Below are positions 27,327 through 40,241 of a stretch of 64,000 bases of DNA, in pieces. Under the pieces are notes generated by a model. The model saw only the letters and a list, made by a program, of their open reading frames with translations, did no database searches and had not been told where the DNA came from. Position numbers and translations under genes: made by a program. How positions within the stretch are numbered: position 1 is the first letter of the stretch; each line of letters begins with the position of its first letter. Location: NCBI RefSeq assembly GCF_900113575.1, contig NZ_FOPV01000008.1, forward strand, positions 83,113-147,112, written 5' to 3'. The DNA comes from Nitrosospira sp. Nsp14. Lineage in GTDB: Bacteria; Pseudomonadota; Gammaproteobacteria; Burkholderiales; Nitrosomonadaceae.

Positions 27327-28175
27327 ATGGAAGTCGTAACCGATATTTCGTCCTTGCGGGCACGGCTTAAGCACGAATCTTCCGTCGCTTTTGTACCCAC
27401 CATGGGCGGTTTGCACGAAGGTCATCTGTCGCTGGTGCGCATCGCCCGGGAGAGGGCGGGCTGCGTGGTGGCGAGCATTTTTGTCAATCGACTGCAATTC
27501 GCGCCAACCGAAGATTTCGAACAGTACCCGCGGACCTTGGCGGATGACTGTAGACTCTTGGCGCAGCAGGACGCAACCGTGGTCTTTACTCCCGCAGAGC
27601 GCACGCTCTATCCCGTCCGGCAGGAATTCATGGTAGAACCTGCGCCAGCGGCGAACACGCTGGAAGGCAAATTCCGCCCTGGATTTTTCCAGGGCGTGGC
27701 AACGGTAGTGCTAAAGCTTTTCAATATTGTGCAACCTCAGATCGTAGTGTTCGGCAAAAAAGACTACCAGCAGTTGCACCTCATGCGCGAGCTGGTGAAG
27801 CAGTTCAATTATCCTGTCGAAATTGTGGCGGGGGAAACGGTGCGAGCAGCCGATAATCTGGCGCTGAGTTCCCGCAACCGCTATCTTTCGACCGAGGCGC
27901 GCGTCGAGGCAGCGCGGCTGTATCAAGTCCTTACCCAAGTGAAGCGTCAAATAGAAGACGGCAATACATGTTTTCATGATCTGGAGCAAAATGCGGCACG
28001 AATTCTCTCTCAACATGGCTGGAAAACGGATTACGTGGCCGTGCGGCACGCACATACCCTTGCCCCGGCCAAGACGGAAGATGAGGACATGGTGGTACTG
28101 GGCGCCGCCCGGCTGGGGACAATCCGGTTAATAGACAATGTGGAATTGCGACGCGAATCGTGCGCGAAGGAATGA
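27327..28175 (+). CDS. panC: Pantothenate synthetase PanC
   Basis: A 282-residue ligase that joins pantoate and beta-alanine using ATP via a pantoyl-adenylate. Motifs: FVPTMGGLHEGHLSLVR (HIGH-like), VASIFVNRLQFAPTEDF, FRPGFFQGVATVVLKLFNI, FGKKDYQQLHLMREL and LALSSRNRYLS (KMSKS-like). The usual second-motif VNPxQF reads VNRLQF here, a small deviation to note. GAGG lies just upstream of the ATG. Second gene of panBC. Confidence 0.96.
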   Translation: MEVVTDISSLRARLKHESSVAFVPTMGGLHEGHLSLVRIARERAGCVVASIFVNRLQFAPTEDFEQYPRTLADDCRLLAQQDATVVFTPAERTLYPVRQEFMVEPAPAANTLEGKFRPGFFQGVATVVLKLFNIVQPQIVVFGKKDYQQLHLMRELVKQFNYPVEIVAGETVRAADNLALSSRNRYLSTEARVEAARLYQVLTQVKRQIEDGNTCFHDLEQNAARILSQHGWKTDYVAVRHAHTLAPAKTEDEDMVVLGAARLGTIRLIDNVELRRESCAKE

Positions 28176-28906
28176 TCGCCCGCAAGCCCCACTCTCACTC
28201 TTCCAGGTCATTTTGCATCACATCACACCTTCCCAATATAAGTTCCGCCCATAATAGCTTGGGCAAGCGACACTCTCGGTGGGGGAAAGTCGTCTTCGAC
28301 CTCGCAATGAGCTTGGTATAACGATCAAGCTCGCAGCTGCTCCATAATCCTTCGTCGCACACCAGAGCCCGATGCTGATTCATGTTCCGACGTGGTTTCG
28401 TGCACCAGCATTGGTTAGACACGGGAATATGAGCGTCCTGTCGTCAAACCGACCTCTTACTCTACCGATTTTTTTAACCTCACAACTCCTTGATTTAAAT
28501 ACTCTATTTTTCGTCTCTACCTGACGACACGCAAAAACACTTATCTTTCAGGCTCTTAAATCCACCGATTGGTTTTTCGTTGCTGGAAGGCAACAATCAG
28601 CAACCGGGAAAGACTTAAATCACCGCCTCATGCACGGATAAGTACCTGTTATAACGTGTATATAAATATTGGCATGGAAAATGCTTACTTGAAGCAGGGA
28701 CTCGCCGTGGGATGCTGTTCTCCAAAACGAGCACATCAAACCCACCATGAGTCTGTAGAAAAAAAGCCCAGCCATGACAACTGGCCCGGCTACAAAAGCA
28801 TGACGCACATCGAGTTGAGGCAATCCCCTTCGGACACCTGCTTTGATGGCGTCGCAACGAGACATGGATTTGGCGACACAGCCCAATACAAGGAGGTATG
28901 TTCATT
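28176..28906. other. Intergenic region between panC and the Crp/Fnr regulator
   Basis: About 730 bases with no supported gene. It has a 7-base inverted repeat GTTGCTG/CAGCAAC at 28579-28585 and 28598-28604, and AT-rich stretches near 28490-28520 and 28655-28675 that could hold the regulator promoter. A long plus-strand frame beginning at 28569 runs into the regulator gene in another frame and lacks a ribosome site; I treat it as noise. Confidence 0.45.
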
Positions 28907-29698
28907 ATGTTTTCCCTGCATAGCCCGAAGCAAAACCGGATTCTTGCCGCACTGCCGGCGGAGGATTATGCACGGCTTCTACCTTATCTGGAATTTACGC
29001 CGATGCCGCTGGGCCAAACAATTTATGAGCCGGGCTCGCCTATTACCCATTTGTATTTTCCGACGAACAGCATCGTTGCCCCCTTGTACGGAATGCAGAA
29101 CGGGGCCTCGGTGCGGCTTGCGATTATCGGTAATGAGGGACTTACCGGCATTTCGACGTTGTTGGGTGGCGGCGGCACTCCGGCCGGCGTTGTGGTGCAA
29201 ACCTCGGGCAATGGATACAGGGTAAAAACGAATGTCATAAAGAAGGAGTTCGATTTTAAGGGAAAGCTGCAATACCTGGTATTGTCCTTCACACAGGCGC
29301 TGATGACGCAAACGGCGCAAAATGCCGTTTGTAACCGGCACCATAATATCGAGCAGCAACTGTGCCGTTTTTTGCTGATGAGCCTCGACCGTTTGCCCGG
29401 ACATGAGTTGCAGATGACACACGAGCAGATCGCCGTCATGCTGGGTGTTCGCAGGGAAAGCGTAACGCAGGCGGCCCTCAAGTTGCAAATGATCGGCGCC
29501 ATTCAATACAGCCGCGGTCATATCGCCGTGCTGGATCGCGAAGAACTGGAAAATACAGTGTGCGAGTGTTATTCAGTGGTCAATAATGAGTACGAACGGT
29601 TGCTCTGCAGCAATACCTGCGCAACTGCAGGCGCCGCCGTTCGTCCCGTTACGCAAAAAACCCAAAAGACAAGCGAAGAGTTGTGGTCACTGAGCTGA
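28907..29698 (+). CDS. Crp/Fnr-family transcriptional regulator
   Basis: A 263-residue regulator with an N-terminal cyclic-nucleotide-binding fold (ITHLYFPTNSIVAPLYG, LAIIGNEGLTGISTLLGG) and a C-terminal winged helix (MTHEQIAVMLGVRRESVTQAALKLQ, then GHIAVLDREELENTVCECY). It lacks the N-terminal Cys cluster of oxygen-sensing FNR and the clear cAMP-binding Arg/Ser set of CRP, so the signal is unknown. The ATG at 28907 is preferred, as the one at 28898 lies only one base from the AGGAGG; the spacing to 28907 is ten bases. It is convergent with acnA across a strong terminator. Targets are not known. Confidence 0.9.
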   Translation: MFSLHSPKQNRILAALPAEDYARLLPYLEFTPMPLGQTIYEPGSPITHLYFPTNSIVAPLYGMQNGASVRLAIIGNEGLTGISTLLGGGGTPAGVVVQTSGNGYRVKTNVIKKEFDFKGKLQYLVLSFTQALMTQTAQNAVCNRHHNIEQQLCRFLLMSLDRLPGHELQMTHEQIAVMLGVRRESVTQAALKLQMIGAIQYSRGHIAVLDREELENTVCECYSVVNNEYERLLCSNTCATAGAAVRPVTQKTQKTSEELWSLS

Positions 29699-29711
29699 GG
29701 AGAGCCCCGGG

Positions 29712-29777
29712 CTACTCAGCGAGCACCAGGTTTTCCCCCTCCCCTAACCCTGGTGCACGTTGAGTAGACCGGTTTTT
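29712..29777 (+). terminator. Strong terminator after the Crp/Fnr gene
   Basis: A 19-base stem (29712-29730 with 29749-29767; one mismatch, one G-U pair) around an 18-base pyrimidine-rich loop, followed by a run of six T at 29772-29777. It lies 13 bases after the regulator stop and 20 bases before the end of the convergent acnA gene, so the stem may also stop acnA transcripts. Confidence 0.8.
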
Positions 29778-29796
29778 TACGGGCGAAAGCTCTGTT

Positions 29797-32637
<2,841 letters not shown>

Positions 32638-32757
32638 GGATGCTCCCGAGATATTGAAAAAGGACTTATACGATGGGCGCAGCTGAGCTGATACAGCCGT
32701 CGAGGGATACTGGACGAATTATGCGATTCATAATGAAAACCACGTAACCGTTCATAA

Positions 32758-33543
32758 TCAGTTATTTTTATATTCCGAAAGTTCCGCTTCGATTACGCTG
32801 TGCGCAAAACTCTGGTACGCACTACCGATGCGTTGGGCCATGGTATCGGGAAAAAGATGGAACACTCCGGATTCCAGCGCAGCGATGATCCCCTCCGCGA
32901 CAACCGACGGAGGCTCGGCATGCCCCCGCAGGGCGGCGGCATTGCTCATATCGGTCGCGATGAGACCGGGGTGCACGCTCAGCACTGCCGTACCCTGCTG
33001 ATTCAGCAAGTCACGCAGGGCTTGAGTAATCGAGTAACTCGCGGCCTTGGTGGCGGAGTGCGTCGCAAAACTGGACGAGCATTTCAACGATGCGATAGAG
33101 TTCATCTGGACGAATGCCCCTCCCCCATTTTTCCGGAGAATGGGCGCAAACGCTTGCGCCATACGCATGAGACCGAACACGTTGATTTGCATGCCAAGCT
33201 CAAGCGCATCTAGCGAGGATGCATCAAACGGCGTACAAGCCTTGAAAACAGCTGCGTTGTTAACCACTACTTCCACATCGTTCGTCCTGTCCGCTGCGGC
33301 CGTGATCGTTTCGGGCTTGGCAAGATCCAATTGGACAATGGCCACCCTCTCGCCGTAGCACTCGACAAGGGCGTCCGCAGAAGCTGGGTTACGAACTGCC
33401 GCGTACACTTTCGCCACGCCGCGACGCAGGAACGCTTCGACAATTGCCTTGCCAATGCCCCTGTTCGCGCCAGTTACTAGCGCGATCTTGCCTTCAATAT
33501 TGCACGTTATCTTCACTTCGTCGGGGTCGCGGCCCACCAACAA
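32758..33543 (-). CDS. Short-chain dehydrogenase/reductase-like protein lacking the catalytic Tyr
   Basis: A 261-residue classical SDR fold. The cofactor loop TGANRGIG (residues 24-31), the adenine-site NNAA (95-98), Asn121 and Ser149 of the catalytic tetrad, and Lys166 are present. The Tyr of the YxxxK motif is replaced: residues 162-166 read HSATK, and the codon at 33058-33060 is CAC on the minus strand, one base from TAC. A Tyr stands at 170 but is out of register. Either activity is lost or altered, or this is a recent mutation. The start is uncertain: TTG at 33543 or GTG at 33516. It diverges from the lipase gene. Confidence 0.88.
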   Translation of the reverse strand: MLVGRDPDEVKITCNIEGKIALVTGANRGIGKAIVEAFLRRGVAKVYAAVRNPASADALVECYGERVAIVQLDLAKPETITAAADRTNDVEVVVNNAAVFKACTPFDASSLDALELGMQINVFGLMRMAQAFAPILRKNGGGAFVQMNSIASLKCSSSFATHSATKAASYSITQALRDLLNQQGTAVLSVHPGLIATDMSNAAALRGHAEPPSVVAEGIIAALESGVFHLFPDTMAQRIGSAYQSFAHSVIEAELSEYKNN

Positions 33544-33807
33544 CTGGTTTAACCGTTTGCAAGTGGTTAAATTATAGTCTGCTTACGCGACATCTCTACC
33601 CATTGCCGGAAAATTATTCCGCCACCCCGTGCCCACTCCCTGCCCTGGCCGAATACGCACAGTTAAAATGTTCACTGCATCATTTCCTCATGAAGTAAGA
33701 AAGTCATGTAATATTAACGACATGTATGCTTAAAGCGGCGGACGGCGTGAATCGCGATTTAGGTAAGGAGCGCCGTCCGGTATCAATTTTATTGTTGAGC
33801 ATGTGTC

Positions 33808-34536
33808 ATGGACTCTCCTACTATCGTCCTCATTCATGGCTTCCTTGGCTTCTCCCGTTGGGGACCCATCGAGTATTTTCGTGGGATACGAAAGATGCTG
33901 CTGCGCTCCGGTATTCGCCCGCTCATACCAAAACTGCCGTCCGCGGGCTCGATAGCCGTGCGCGCAGAGGCGCTTGCGCGAGAACTGTTCAGCACCGATG
34001 CATCTGCCTTTGCTTTGGTGGGGCATAGTATGGGTGGACTGGACGCGCGTTATTTGATCACCCACCTCGATCCCGACAAACGCGTCAAGAGCCTCCTTAC
34101 CATCGCCACGCCGCACCGCGGCTCGCCTCTGGCCACGTGGTTCCTCAAAGCACGGGGGCCCATTCCCGCCTGCGTCCGGTACATCGGCAGGCCTGGCCTG
34201 TGCGAGCTGACACCCGAGGCACGCGCAGCGATGCCGATCCCGGACCGCGATGATGTGGACTATGCTTCCTACGCGAGCTGTCGGGGGCTTGATGAGCTTC
34301 CATTCTGGCTTCGCCCCTACGGGCGCGTCATTCGCGAAGACAGTGATGGAATGGTCCCGGTGAGCTCAACAAAATGGGGCCAGTTTCGCGGCATCATGAG
34401 AGCGGATCACCTGGAACTTATCGGCTGGAGTATTGATTTGCCAGATGCCCGGTCAAAACGGCCCTTCGATCACCTCGCTTTCTGGAGTGAAGCAGCTGCA
34501 GTGGTTATAGCGGGAGCAGCAAATAAAATAAGCTAA
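33808..34536 (+). CDS. Cytoplasmic alpha/beta-hydrolase, lipase-like
   Basis: A 242-residue hydrolase resembling bacterial triacylglycerol lipases. The oxyanion-hole motif IVLIHGFLGF is near the N-terminus, the nucleophile elbow is VGHSMGGLDARY (Ser74), a likely acid lies in EDSDGMVPVSS (Asp178 or Asp180), and a likely His is in RADHLELIGWS (His201). ATPHRGSPLA after the elbow is typical of this lipase group. It has no signal peptide, lipobox or membrane helix, so it is probably cytoplasmic. The next gene, a membrane protein, starts 11 bases after its stop, so the two form an operon. The substrate is unknown; a lipid or ester is likely. Confidence 0.88.
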   Translation: MDSPTIVLIHGFLGFSRWGPIEYFRGIRKMLLRSGIRPLIPKLPSAGSIAVRAEALARELFSTDASAFALVGHSMGGLDARYLITHLDPDKRVKSLLTIATPHRGSPLATWFLKARGPIPACVRYIGRPGLCELTPEARAAMPIPDRDDVDYASYASCRGLDELPFWLRPYGRVIREDSDGMVPVSSTKWGQFRGIMRADHLELIGWSIDLPDARSKRPFDHLAFWSEAAAVVIAGAANKIS

Positions 34537-34547
34537 CGGGAAAGAGC

Positions 34548-36011
34548 ATGGATCAAAACGATACGAAAAAATACGACATGCCATGGTACGACTGGTTGGT
34601 ATTCGCAGTACCAGCACTCTTTATCATTGGCCTTGGCGTGGAGTCCGCACTGGGTCCAGGCCCAGCCGACGGCGTCATACATCGCGACTTTCGCGCCATT
34701 GCCCACTGGTTTGACCCAATAGTTTTCCAATATAACCTTGTCATGGCGCTGCTCACGGTGCTGGTGGTGCCGTCGCTTGCCTTGAGCTATATCCAGACAA
34801 TGGCCACCCGCAAGGAACGTCGCCTCCAGCATGAGGTGCCATTTGAGCGACGCGCCGAGGTCCGCAGGCGGATGATGCGCCGAGCATCGTTTAGCACATA
34901 CCGTGGCAGTGTCTGGCTGACGACAACGGTCGTTCTGCTTGGCACCTCGATCCTGTTGCTGTTCAAGCCCGTCTTTACCGATGGCGGAGTAGGCGTGGAT
35001 TTCAGTCTCGGCGCAAATATGTTGACCATGGGGCCTTTTGCCGAGCTGTATGCGAAAAATCCCGACGCGTATTATTCCCATCTTATACGCAATCTGACTG
35101 CGTTCCAGTTCGGTTTTCTGGGTGCTTACGTGTACTTCATCGGTGCTGTTGTCCGCGCATACTTCACAATGGATTTGACCTCCCACACGTTTGTGGACGG
35201 CGCTATCCGCATGATCGTGGCGAGTATACTCGCGCTCGTGCTCTCCTTTGGCTACGACTTCCTCCTTCTTGGCGATATTGCATCCGACCCGGGTCCTGTC
35301 GCTGCGGCAGGCACGGGTTCAACGGAATCGTCCTCCGCTGCCAGCCCGGTTAGCGAACAAACGGAGAGACAAGACCTCGCACAAGAAATGAACCGGGTGT
35401 TACCCGCAAGCCTGAGCCTGCTGCCGATCGTGGCTTTTTTCTTTGGCTTTTATCCGAAGCGCGCAGCACTGGCACTTGAACGTGTTGCACTCAAGGTCAT
35501 GAGGAATATTATTCCAGGTGACGGATACCGCGCGCTGCCGCTTTCCATGCTCGCCGGCATGAGCTATGCGCACGAATTGAGATTGGAACGAGAAGGCTTT
35601 GACAACGTCGAAAACTTGAGTAATGCCGACGCTGTGGACCTCGCGGTACGCACCTGCTTCAGCTATCCCCAGTTGAAACAATGGATAGACGAGGCTTGGC
35701 TGGCCTCTCATCTGCGGGAGGATTACCCATACTTTGTCCGGCGTTCAGGCCTTTCGACGGGAGAAGAGTTGCGGTACTTCCTGTCTGCCTGCGATGCAAA
35801 TAACGTCGATGGGGTGCAACAGTTGGTCCCTGCCTTATCCGTAGAACCGGCCGACAGCGCATCATGGAAGCTCAGGCTCGCCGCGCTGAAAATACTGCTG
35901 GATAAAAACGCCGGGGAAGAAGAGTGTGGAAAGGCGGAAGAAAGCGAGCCCAAGCAACGTCACATCGTTTCGCTTGGCGTTGGCCTTGGGGTGGGAGAGC
36001 GTTCCCCTTAA
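34548..36011 (+). CDS. Unrecognised multi-pass membrane protein with C-terminal soluble domain
   Basis: I do not recognise this 487-residue protein. Six hydrophobic segments are visible, roughly residues 15-35, 61-84, 121-143, 185-206, 218-242 and 286-302. An Arg-rich loop (88-113) follows the second, and a Ser/Ala/Thr-rich linker (250-280) lies before the last. The C-terminal soluble part (about 303-487) has [20 protein letters not shown] then [18 protein letters not shown] (345-385), which resembles a helix-hairpin-helix or SAM-like module, and an acidic tail. GGGAAAGAGC precedes the ATG. It is in an operon with the lipase-like hydrolase. Its stop codon overlaps that of the convergent prpD. 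Confidence 0.85.
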   Translation: MDQNDTKKYDMPWYDWLVFAVPALFIIGLGVESALGPGPADGVIHRDFRAIAHWFDPIVFQYNLVMALLTVLVVPSLALSYIQTMATRKERRLQHEVPFERRAEVRRRMMRRASFSTYRGSVWLTTTVVLLGTSILLLFKPVFTDGGVGVDFSLGANMLTMGPFAELYAKNPDAYYSHLIRNLTAFQFGFLGAYVYFIGAVVRAYFTMDLTSHTFVDGAIRMIVASILALVLSFGYDFLLLGDIASDPGPVAAAGTGSTESSSAASPVSEQTERQDLAQEMNRVLPASLSLLPIVAFFFGFYPKRAALALERVALKVMRNIIPGDGYRALPLSMLAGMSYAHELRLEREGFDNVENLSNADAVDLAVRTCFSYPQLKQWIDEAWLASHLREDYPYFVRRSGLSTGEELRYFLSACDANNVDGVQQLVPALSVEPADSASWKLRLAALKILLDKNAGEEECGKAEESEPKQRHIVSLGVGLGVGERSP

Positions 36012-37459
36012 ATCATAAACAAATCGACGAATTCGTTAACGGGGCTTGACGCAAGTTTTTGTTGATCCTGCCAGAGGGCGATTATCGTTTGCTGACGTTT
36101 TTGCGAAAAACGGCGCGCAATATTTGCACGGAATTTTTCTTCCAAAAACGGGAGCCCTTCTTCCCGACGCAACCTGTGACCGATCGGGTACTCGATGACC
36201 ACTTCGTCCAGCCTACCGCCATCCTCGAACTCGACGGTGAGTCCGTTGGCAATGGCGCGTTTTTCCTGGTCGTGATAAGCCCGAGTGAATCCCGGGTCTT
36301 CAAAGCACGTCATCTTGCTTCGCAACTCGTCGATGCGCGGGTCGGCGGCAACGGCATCCTCGTAATCGTCAGCAGTAAGCCGACCAAAAATAAGCGCAAT
36401 AGCGACAATGTATTGCATACAGTGATCGCGGTCGGCAAAATTGTTGAGCGGCCCTTTCTTGTCGATAATCCGGATCGCAGCTTCATGAGTTCGAATGGTG
36501 ATGTTACGGATATCGCCGAGTCGCTCCCTCACCTGGGCATGAAGCCGCATCGCGCACTCCGCTGCCGTCTGCGCATGGAACTCCGCCGGAAAGGAAACCT
36601 TGAACAAGACGTTTTCCATTACGTACGAGCCCCACTGCGCGACCGGCCGCTGGAGAACGAAGGGCTTTCCCTGGAACAGCACATCGTAAAATCCCCATGT
36701 TCTCGCAGTCAGCGCAGTAGGGTAGCCCATCTCCCCGCGGAGCGTGAGAAGCGCCAGCCATACTGCCCGGCTCGTGGCGTCGCCCGCGGCCCAGGATTTC
36801 CGAGAACCGGTATTCGGTGCATGCCGATAAGTGCGCAACGGTTGCCCGTCCACCCATGCCTGCGATAGGGCGTCGATGATCTGGCTGCGACTGCCCCCCA
36901 GCAAATGCGTCACGACTGCAACAGATGCAACCTTCACCAGCACCACGTGGTCCAGCCCCACCTTGTTGAAACTGTTTTCCAACGCAAGGCAACCTTGAAT
37001 TTCATGAGCCTTGATCATCGCTGTCAGGACTGCCTGCATTGTAAGCGGCTCTTTTCCTTCCGCAACGGCCTTGCGTGAGAGCCAATCCGTCACCGCCAGA
37101 ATGCCCCCCAGGTTGTCCGACGGATGTCCCCACTCGGCTGCCAGCCAGGTATCGTTGAAATCCAGCCAGCGAATCATGGTTCCGATATTAAAGGCGGCCT
37201 GAACCGGATCAAGCACGAACCGAGTTCCAGGAATTCGAGCGCCGTGGGGCACCTCTGTGCCGACCGCGATGGGTCCCAGCAGTCGGGTGCAAGCGGGGTA
37301 AGTAAGCGCTTGCATCGCGCAACCTAGCGAATCCATCAGGCAATGACGCGCCGTCGCGTAAGCCAGGTCGCTTCGAATCTCGCGATCGATGACGTAGTCG
37401 GCAATGTCCGCTAATAATTGATCAGGTTGGGAAAGAAGATCAGGCAGACGGAGGGTCAT
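36008..37459 (-). CDS. prpD: 2-methylcitrate dehydratase PrpD
   Basis: A 483-residue cytoplasmic enzyme of the MmgE/PrpD family that dehydrates 2-methylcitrate in the propionyl-CoA (methylcitrate) cycle. Hallmarks: [16 protein letters not shown] near residue 38, [22 protein letters not shown] (the conserved metal-free active-site region), [36 protein letters not shown] and [20 protein letters not shown]. The length matches E. coli PrpD (483). It is separated from prpC and prpB, on the same strand, by an opposite-strand gene, so it needs its own promoter near 37460-37560. Confidence 0.95.
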   Translation of the reverse strand: MTLRLPDLLSQPDQLLADIADYVIDREIRSDLAYATARHCLMDSLGCAMQALTYPACTRLLGPIAVGTEVPHGARIPGTRFVLDPVQAAFNIGTMIRWLDFNDTWLAAEWGHPSDNLGGILAVTDWLSRKAVAEGKEPLTMQAVLTAMIKAHEIQGCLALENSFNKVGLDHVVLVKVASVAVVTHLLGGSRSQIIDALSQAWVDGQPLRTYRHAPNTGSRKSWAAGDATSRAVWLALLTLRGEMGYPTALTARTWGFYDVLFQGKPFVLQRPVAQWGSYVMENVLFKVSFPAEFHAQTAAECAMRLHAQVRERLGDIRNITIRTHEAAIRIIDKKGPLNNFADRDHCMQYIVAIALIFGRLTADDYEDAVAADPRIDELRSKMTCFEDPGFTRAYHDQEKRAIANGLTVEFEDGGRLDEVVIEYPIGHRLRREEGLPFLEEKFRANIARRFSQKRQQTIIALWQDQQKLASSPVNEFVDLFMI

Positions 37460-37694
37460 GTTTCGTATTATTTTGAGTAGAGCATGATTCAGAAAGCCTA
37501 TTCTGTAAAAGCGGCAATCGTAAACGGGTACTCGCGGATGGCATACTAAGGATGAACCTAACGTGGCGTGGTGAATGGAATGCGCTATATTGGGTCATAT
37601 GAGGAACCATGCTGCCGATCCGGTCTTGCGACGCTCGAAGTATGTAAACGGTCGATTAATCACCCCCAGGTTAACTGCCGGAGAGCAGTTTCGA

Positions 37695-38105
37695 ATGAAT
37701 AAAAACGCTCGAACCTCCATTGCTCTCGTTGTGCTCGGGTCGATTTTGGTCAACCCGGCAACCGCGTGGGGCCAATCTGACTCTGGACTTGCCTTTGTAC
37801 TCGGCTTTTTAGGTGGCTATGGATCGGGGTATTACGGCAGAGCGCCTTATGCGCCACGCTACGGATTTTTGCCCTGGTACGGTTTTGTACCTAACTATAG
37901 CTATGGTTACAGCTACCCGCCGGCGCCGGTTATTGTGCCGGCACCACCTCCCGTTTATATACAGCAACCACAGCCCTTGCCATCTCAGCCTGAAGCACCA
38001 AGCAGCTATTACTGGCATTATTGCCGCGAATTCGAAGGGTATTATCCCTATGTCAGGAAGTGCCCAGGCGGCTGGCTTCGGGTGGCACCCCAGCCGGCTC
38101 AATAA
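37695..38105 (+). CDS. Small secreted Tyr/Gly/Pro-rich protein
   Basis: A 136-residue protein with a signal peptide (SIALVVLGSILVNPATAWG, cut likely before QSDSG), a Gly/Tyr-rich stretch (YGSGYYGRAPYAPRYG), a Pro/Val-rich stretch (residues about 75-105) and a C-terminal YYPYVRKCPGGWLRV module with two Cys. This C-terminal motif recurs in small exported proteins of Proteobacteria with no assigned role. GGAGAG lies eight bases before the ATG at 37695; an upstream in-frame start at 37575 would mask the signal peptide. It lies on the opposite strand between prpC and prpD and is not part of that pathway. Confidence 0.82.
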   Translation: MNKNARTSIALVVLGSILVNPATAWGQSDSGLAFVLGFLGGYGSGYYGRAPYAPRYGFLPWYGFVPNYSYGYSYPPAPVIVPAPPPVYIQQPQPLPSQPEAPSSYYWHYCREFEGYYPYVRKCPGGWLRVAPQPAQ

Positions 38106-38151
38106 GCCTGATTCTCGACTACGCTTTTCCTATTTCCACGCTTCATAATGC

Positions 38152-39312
38152 TCAACCATCGCGTACCGCAATGGGCACAAACTCCCGTTTCTCCGGCCCA
38201 ATGTAATTTGCTGATGGCCGGATGATCTTGTTATCGATCCTCTGCTCGATGATGTGTGCCGCCCAGCCGCTGGTACGGGCAACGGCGAACAGCGGGGTGA
38301 ACATGGCTGTGGGCACGCCCATCATGTGATAGCTGACCGCCGAAAACCAGTCGAGATTGGGAAACATTTTCTTGATGTCCCACATCACTGCCTCCAGACG
38401 TGCCGCAATATCAAACATTTTCGTGTCTCCCGCCTCCATCGACAGCTTCCTCGCCACCTCACGAATGACCCGGTTGCGCGGATCGGCAACCGTATAGACT
38501 GGATGGCCAAACCCGATTACGATTTCCTTGTTCGCCACACGGCGGCGAATATCTGCTTCGGCTTCCTCCGGGGTGTCGTAGCGCTTCTGGATATCGAACG
38601 CAGCTTCATTAGCGCCACCGTGCTTGGGCCCGCGCAATGCGCCGATAGCTCCGGTAATGGCGGAATAGAAGTCCGAGCCGGTGCTGGCAATGACGCGCCC
38701 GGTAAAAGTGGACGCATTGAACTCATGCTCCGCGTAGAGCACAAGAGAGGTGTGCATCGCTCTCACCCAGGACGCGGGCGGAGGCTTGCCATGGAGCAGG
38801 CGCAGAAAATGCCCACCAATGGAATCCTCATCGGTTTCAAGATCAAGGCGGCGAAGGTGGTGGGAATAGTGGTACCAGTAAAGCAATATGGAGCCCAGAC
38901 ACGCAAGCAGCCTGTCGGCCAGGTCCCGGGTGCCTTCTATGGAATGGTTCTCCGCTTCGGGCAACACAGTGCCGAGCACGGAAACGCCGGTGCGCAGCAC
39001 GTCCATCGGATGAGCAGTTGCAGGTATTGTTTCCAGGACCGTCTTAACGCGACCGGGCAAGTCGCGCAGGCTTTCGAGCTTTTTCTTATATGCAACCAGT
39101 TCCTTCAAGGTGGGCAATTTTTCATGCACCAGCAGATAGGCGATCTCTTCGAATTCGCAACTATCCGCGATGTCCAAAATGTCGTAGCCGCGATAGTGGA
39201 GGTCGTTTCCAGTCCTGCCCACGCTGCAAATGGCAGTATTGCCCGCGACCACGCCCGACAGTACGACCGACTTCTTGGTCCTGAAAGGAGTGCTCTCCAC
39301 AGCTTTACTCAT
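38152..39312 (-). CDS. prpC: 2-methylcitrate synthase PrpC
   Basis: A 386-residue member of the citrate synthase family that condenses propionyl-CoA and oxaloacetate. Catalytic residues are in [16 protein letters not shown] (His) and [15 protein letters not shown] (His), with the Asp in the [16 protein letters not shown] region. The short length and the GPKHGGAN form fit PrpC/type II synthases, while the 433-residue synthase at 45063 is the TCA enzyme. The start overlaps the end of prpB by eight bases, so the genes are translationally coupled in the order mdh-prpB-prpC. Confidence 0.94.
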   Translation of the reverse strand: MSKAVESTPFRTKKSVVLSGVVAGNTAICSVGRTGNDLHYRGYDILDIADSCEFEEIAYLLVHEKLPTLKELVAYKKKLESLRDLPGRVKTVLETIPATAHPMDVLRTGVSVLGTVLPEAENHSIEGTRDLADRLLACLGSILLYWYHYSHHLRRLDLETDEDSIGGHFLRLLHGKPPPASWVRAMHTSLVLYAEHEFNASTFTGRVIASTGSDFYSAITGAIGALRGPKHGGANEAAFDIQKRYDTPEEAEADIRRRVANKEIVIGFGHPVYTVADPRNRVIREVARKLSMEAGDTKMFDIAARLEAVMWDIKKMFPNLDWFSAVSYHMMGVPTAMFTPLFAVARTSGWAAHIIEQRIDNKIIRPSANYIGPEKREFVPIAVRDG

Positions 39313-40204
39313 TTTCGGCTTTTCCCTGGGGTCCTGAAAACAGCGTGTTCAGTTTTTCTTCGTACGAATGGTAATCGAGAAAATCGTATAGCTCGCCACG
39401 AGTCTGCATGTCGGCGATCACATTTTTCTGGGACCCTTCGCTGCGGATGGTCCGATACACGTTCAGGGCGGCAGCGCTCATCGCGCGAAATGCAGAAAGC
39501 GGATACAGAATCAGAGAAACATCTACCCTTGCCAATTCCTCGACGGTATAAAGAGGGGTCGCGCCGAACTCGGTGATGTTGGCAAGAATGGGTGTCTTCG
39601 TTGCTGCGGCAAACGCCTTGTACATGTGTAGTTCCGCCACCGCTTCGGGAAAGACCATGTCCGCGCCCGCCTCCACATATGCGCACGCGCGGTCGATGGC
39701 GGATTGCAATCCTTCCATGGCCAGCGCATCCGTTCGCGCCATGAGCACGAAGTCGGGATCGGCTCTGGCATCGACCGCAGCCCTGATACGGTCGACCATT
39801 TCCGATTCGCTGACAAGCATCTTGCCCGGGCGGTGGCCACAGCGCTTGGCCTGCACCTGATCCTCGATATGCATCGCACCGGCGCCAGATTTAATCAAGG
39901 ATTTCACCGTGCGTGCGATATTGAAAGCGCTTGCGCCGAAGCCGGTATCTGCATCCACCAGCAAGGGCAGGTTCGTCGCGTCGGTAATCCGCCGTACATC
40001 GGTCAGCACATCGTCAAGCGTTGAAATACCCAGGTCCGGAAGGCCCAACGACGCGGCCGACACGCCCCCGCCGGACAGATAGAGCGCCCTGAAGCCAATA
40101 CGCTCGGCCAGAAGCGCCGAATAGGCATTAATACAACCAGCCACCTGTAAAGGCTTTTCCTGACCAAGCGCGGCGCGGAAACGATAACCTGCGGAGCCGA
40201 TCAT
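39305..40204 (-). CDS. prpB: 2-methylisocitrate lyase PrpB
   Basis: A 299-residue lyase of the isocitrate lyase/PEP mutase family that splits methylisocitrate into pyruvate and succinate. Motifs: [27 protein letters not shown] (Mg-binding Asp), [17 protein letters not shown] with the catalytic KRCGH loop, and [11 protein letters not shown]. Asp85-Asp87-like positions and the Cys are intact. It lies between mdh (37 bases upstream) and prpC. Confidence 0.96.
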   Translation of the reverse strand: MIGSAGYRFRAALGQEKPLQVAGCINAYSALLAERIGFRALYLSGGGVSAASLGLPDLGISTLDDVLTDVRRITDATNLPLLVDADTGFGASAFNIARTVKSLIKSGAGAMHIEDQVQAKRCGHRPGKMLVSESEMVDRIRAAVDARADPDFVLMARTDALAMEGLQSAIDRACAYVEAGADMVFPEAVAELHMYKAFAAATKTPILANITEFGATPLYTVEELARVDVSLILYPLSAFRAMSAAALNVYRTIRSEGSQKNVIADMQTRGELYDFLDYHSYEEKLNTLFSGPQGKAENE

Positions 40205-40241
40205 TGACTAAACCTGGTGGAAACGCCGAAAGAGATGTTGA

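Noticed and set aside
28569..29225. 218-codon plus-strand frame before and inside the Crp/Fnr gene
   Set aside because: No ribosome site, no domain, and half of it overlaps a well-supported gene in another frame.
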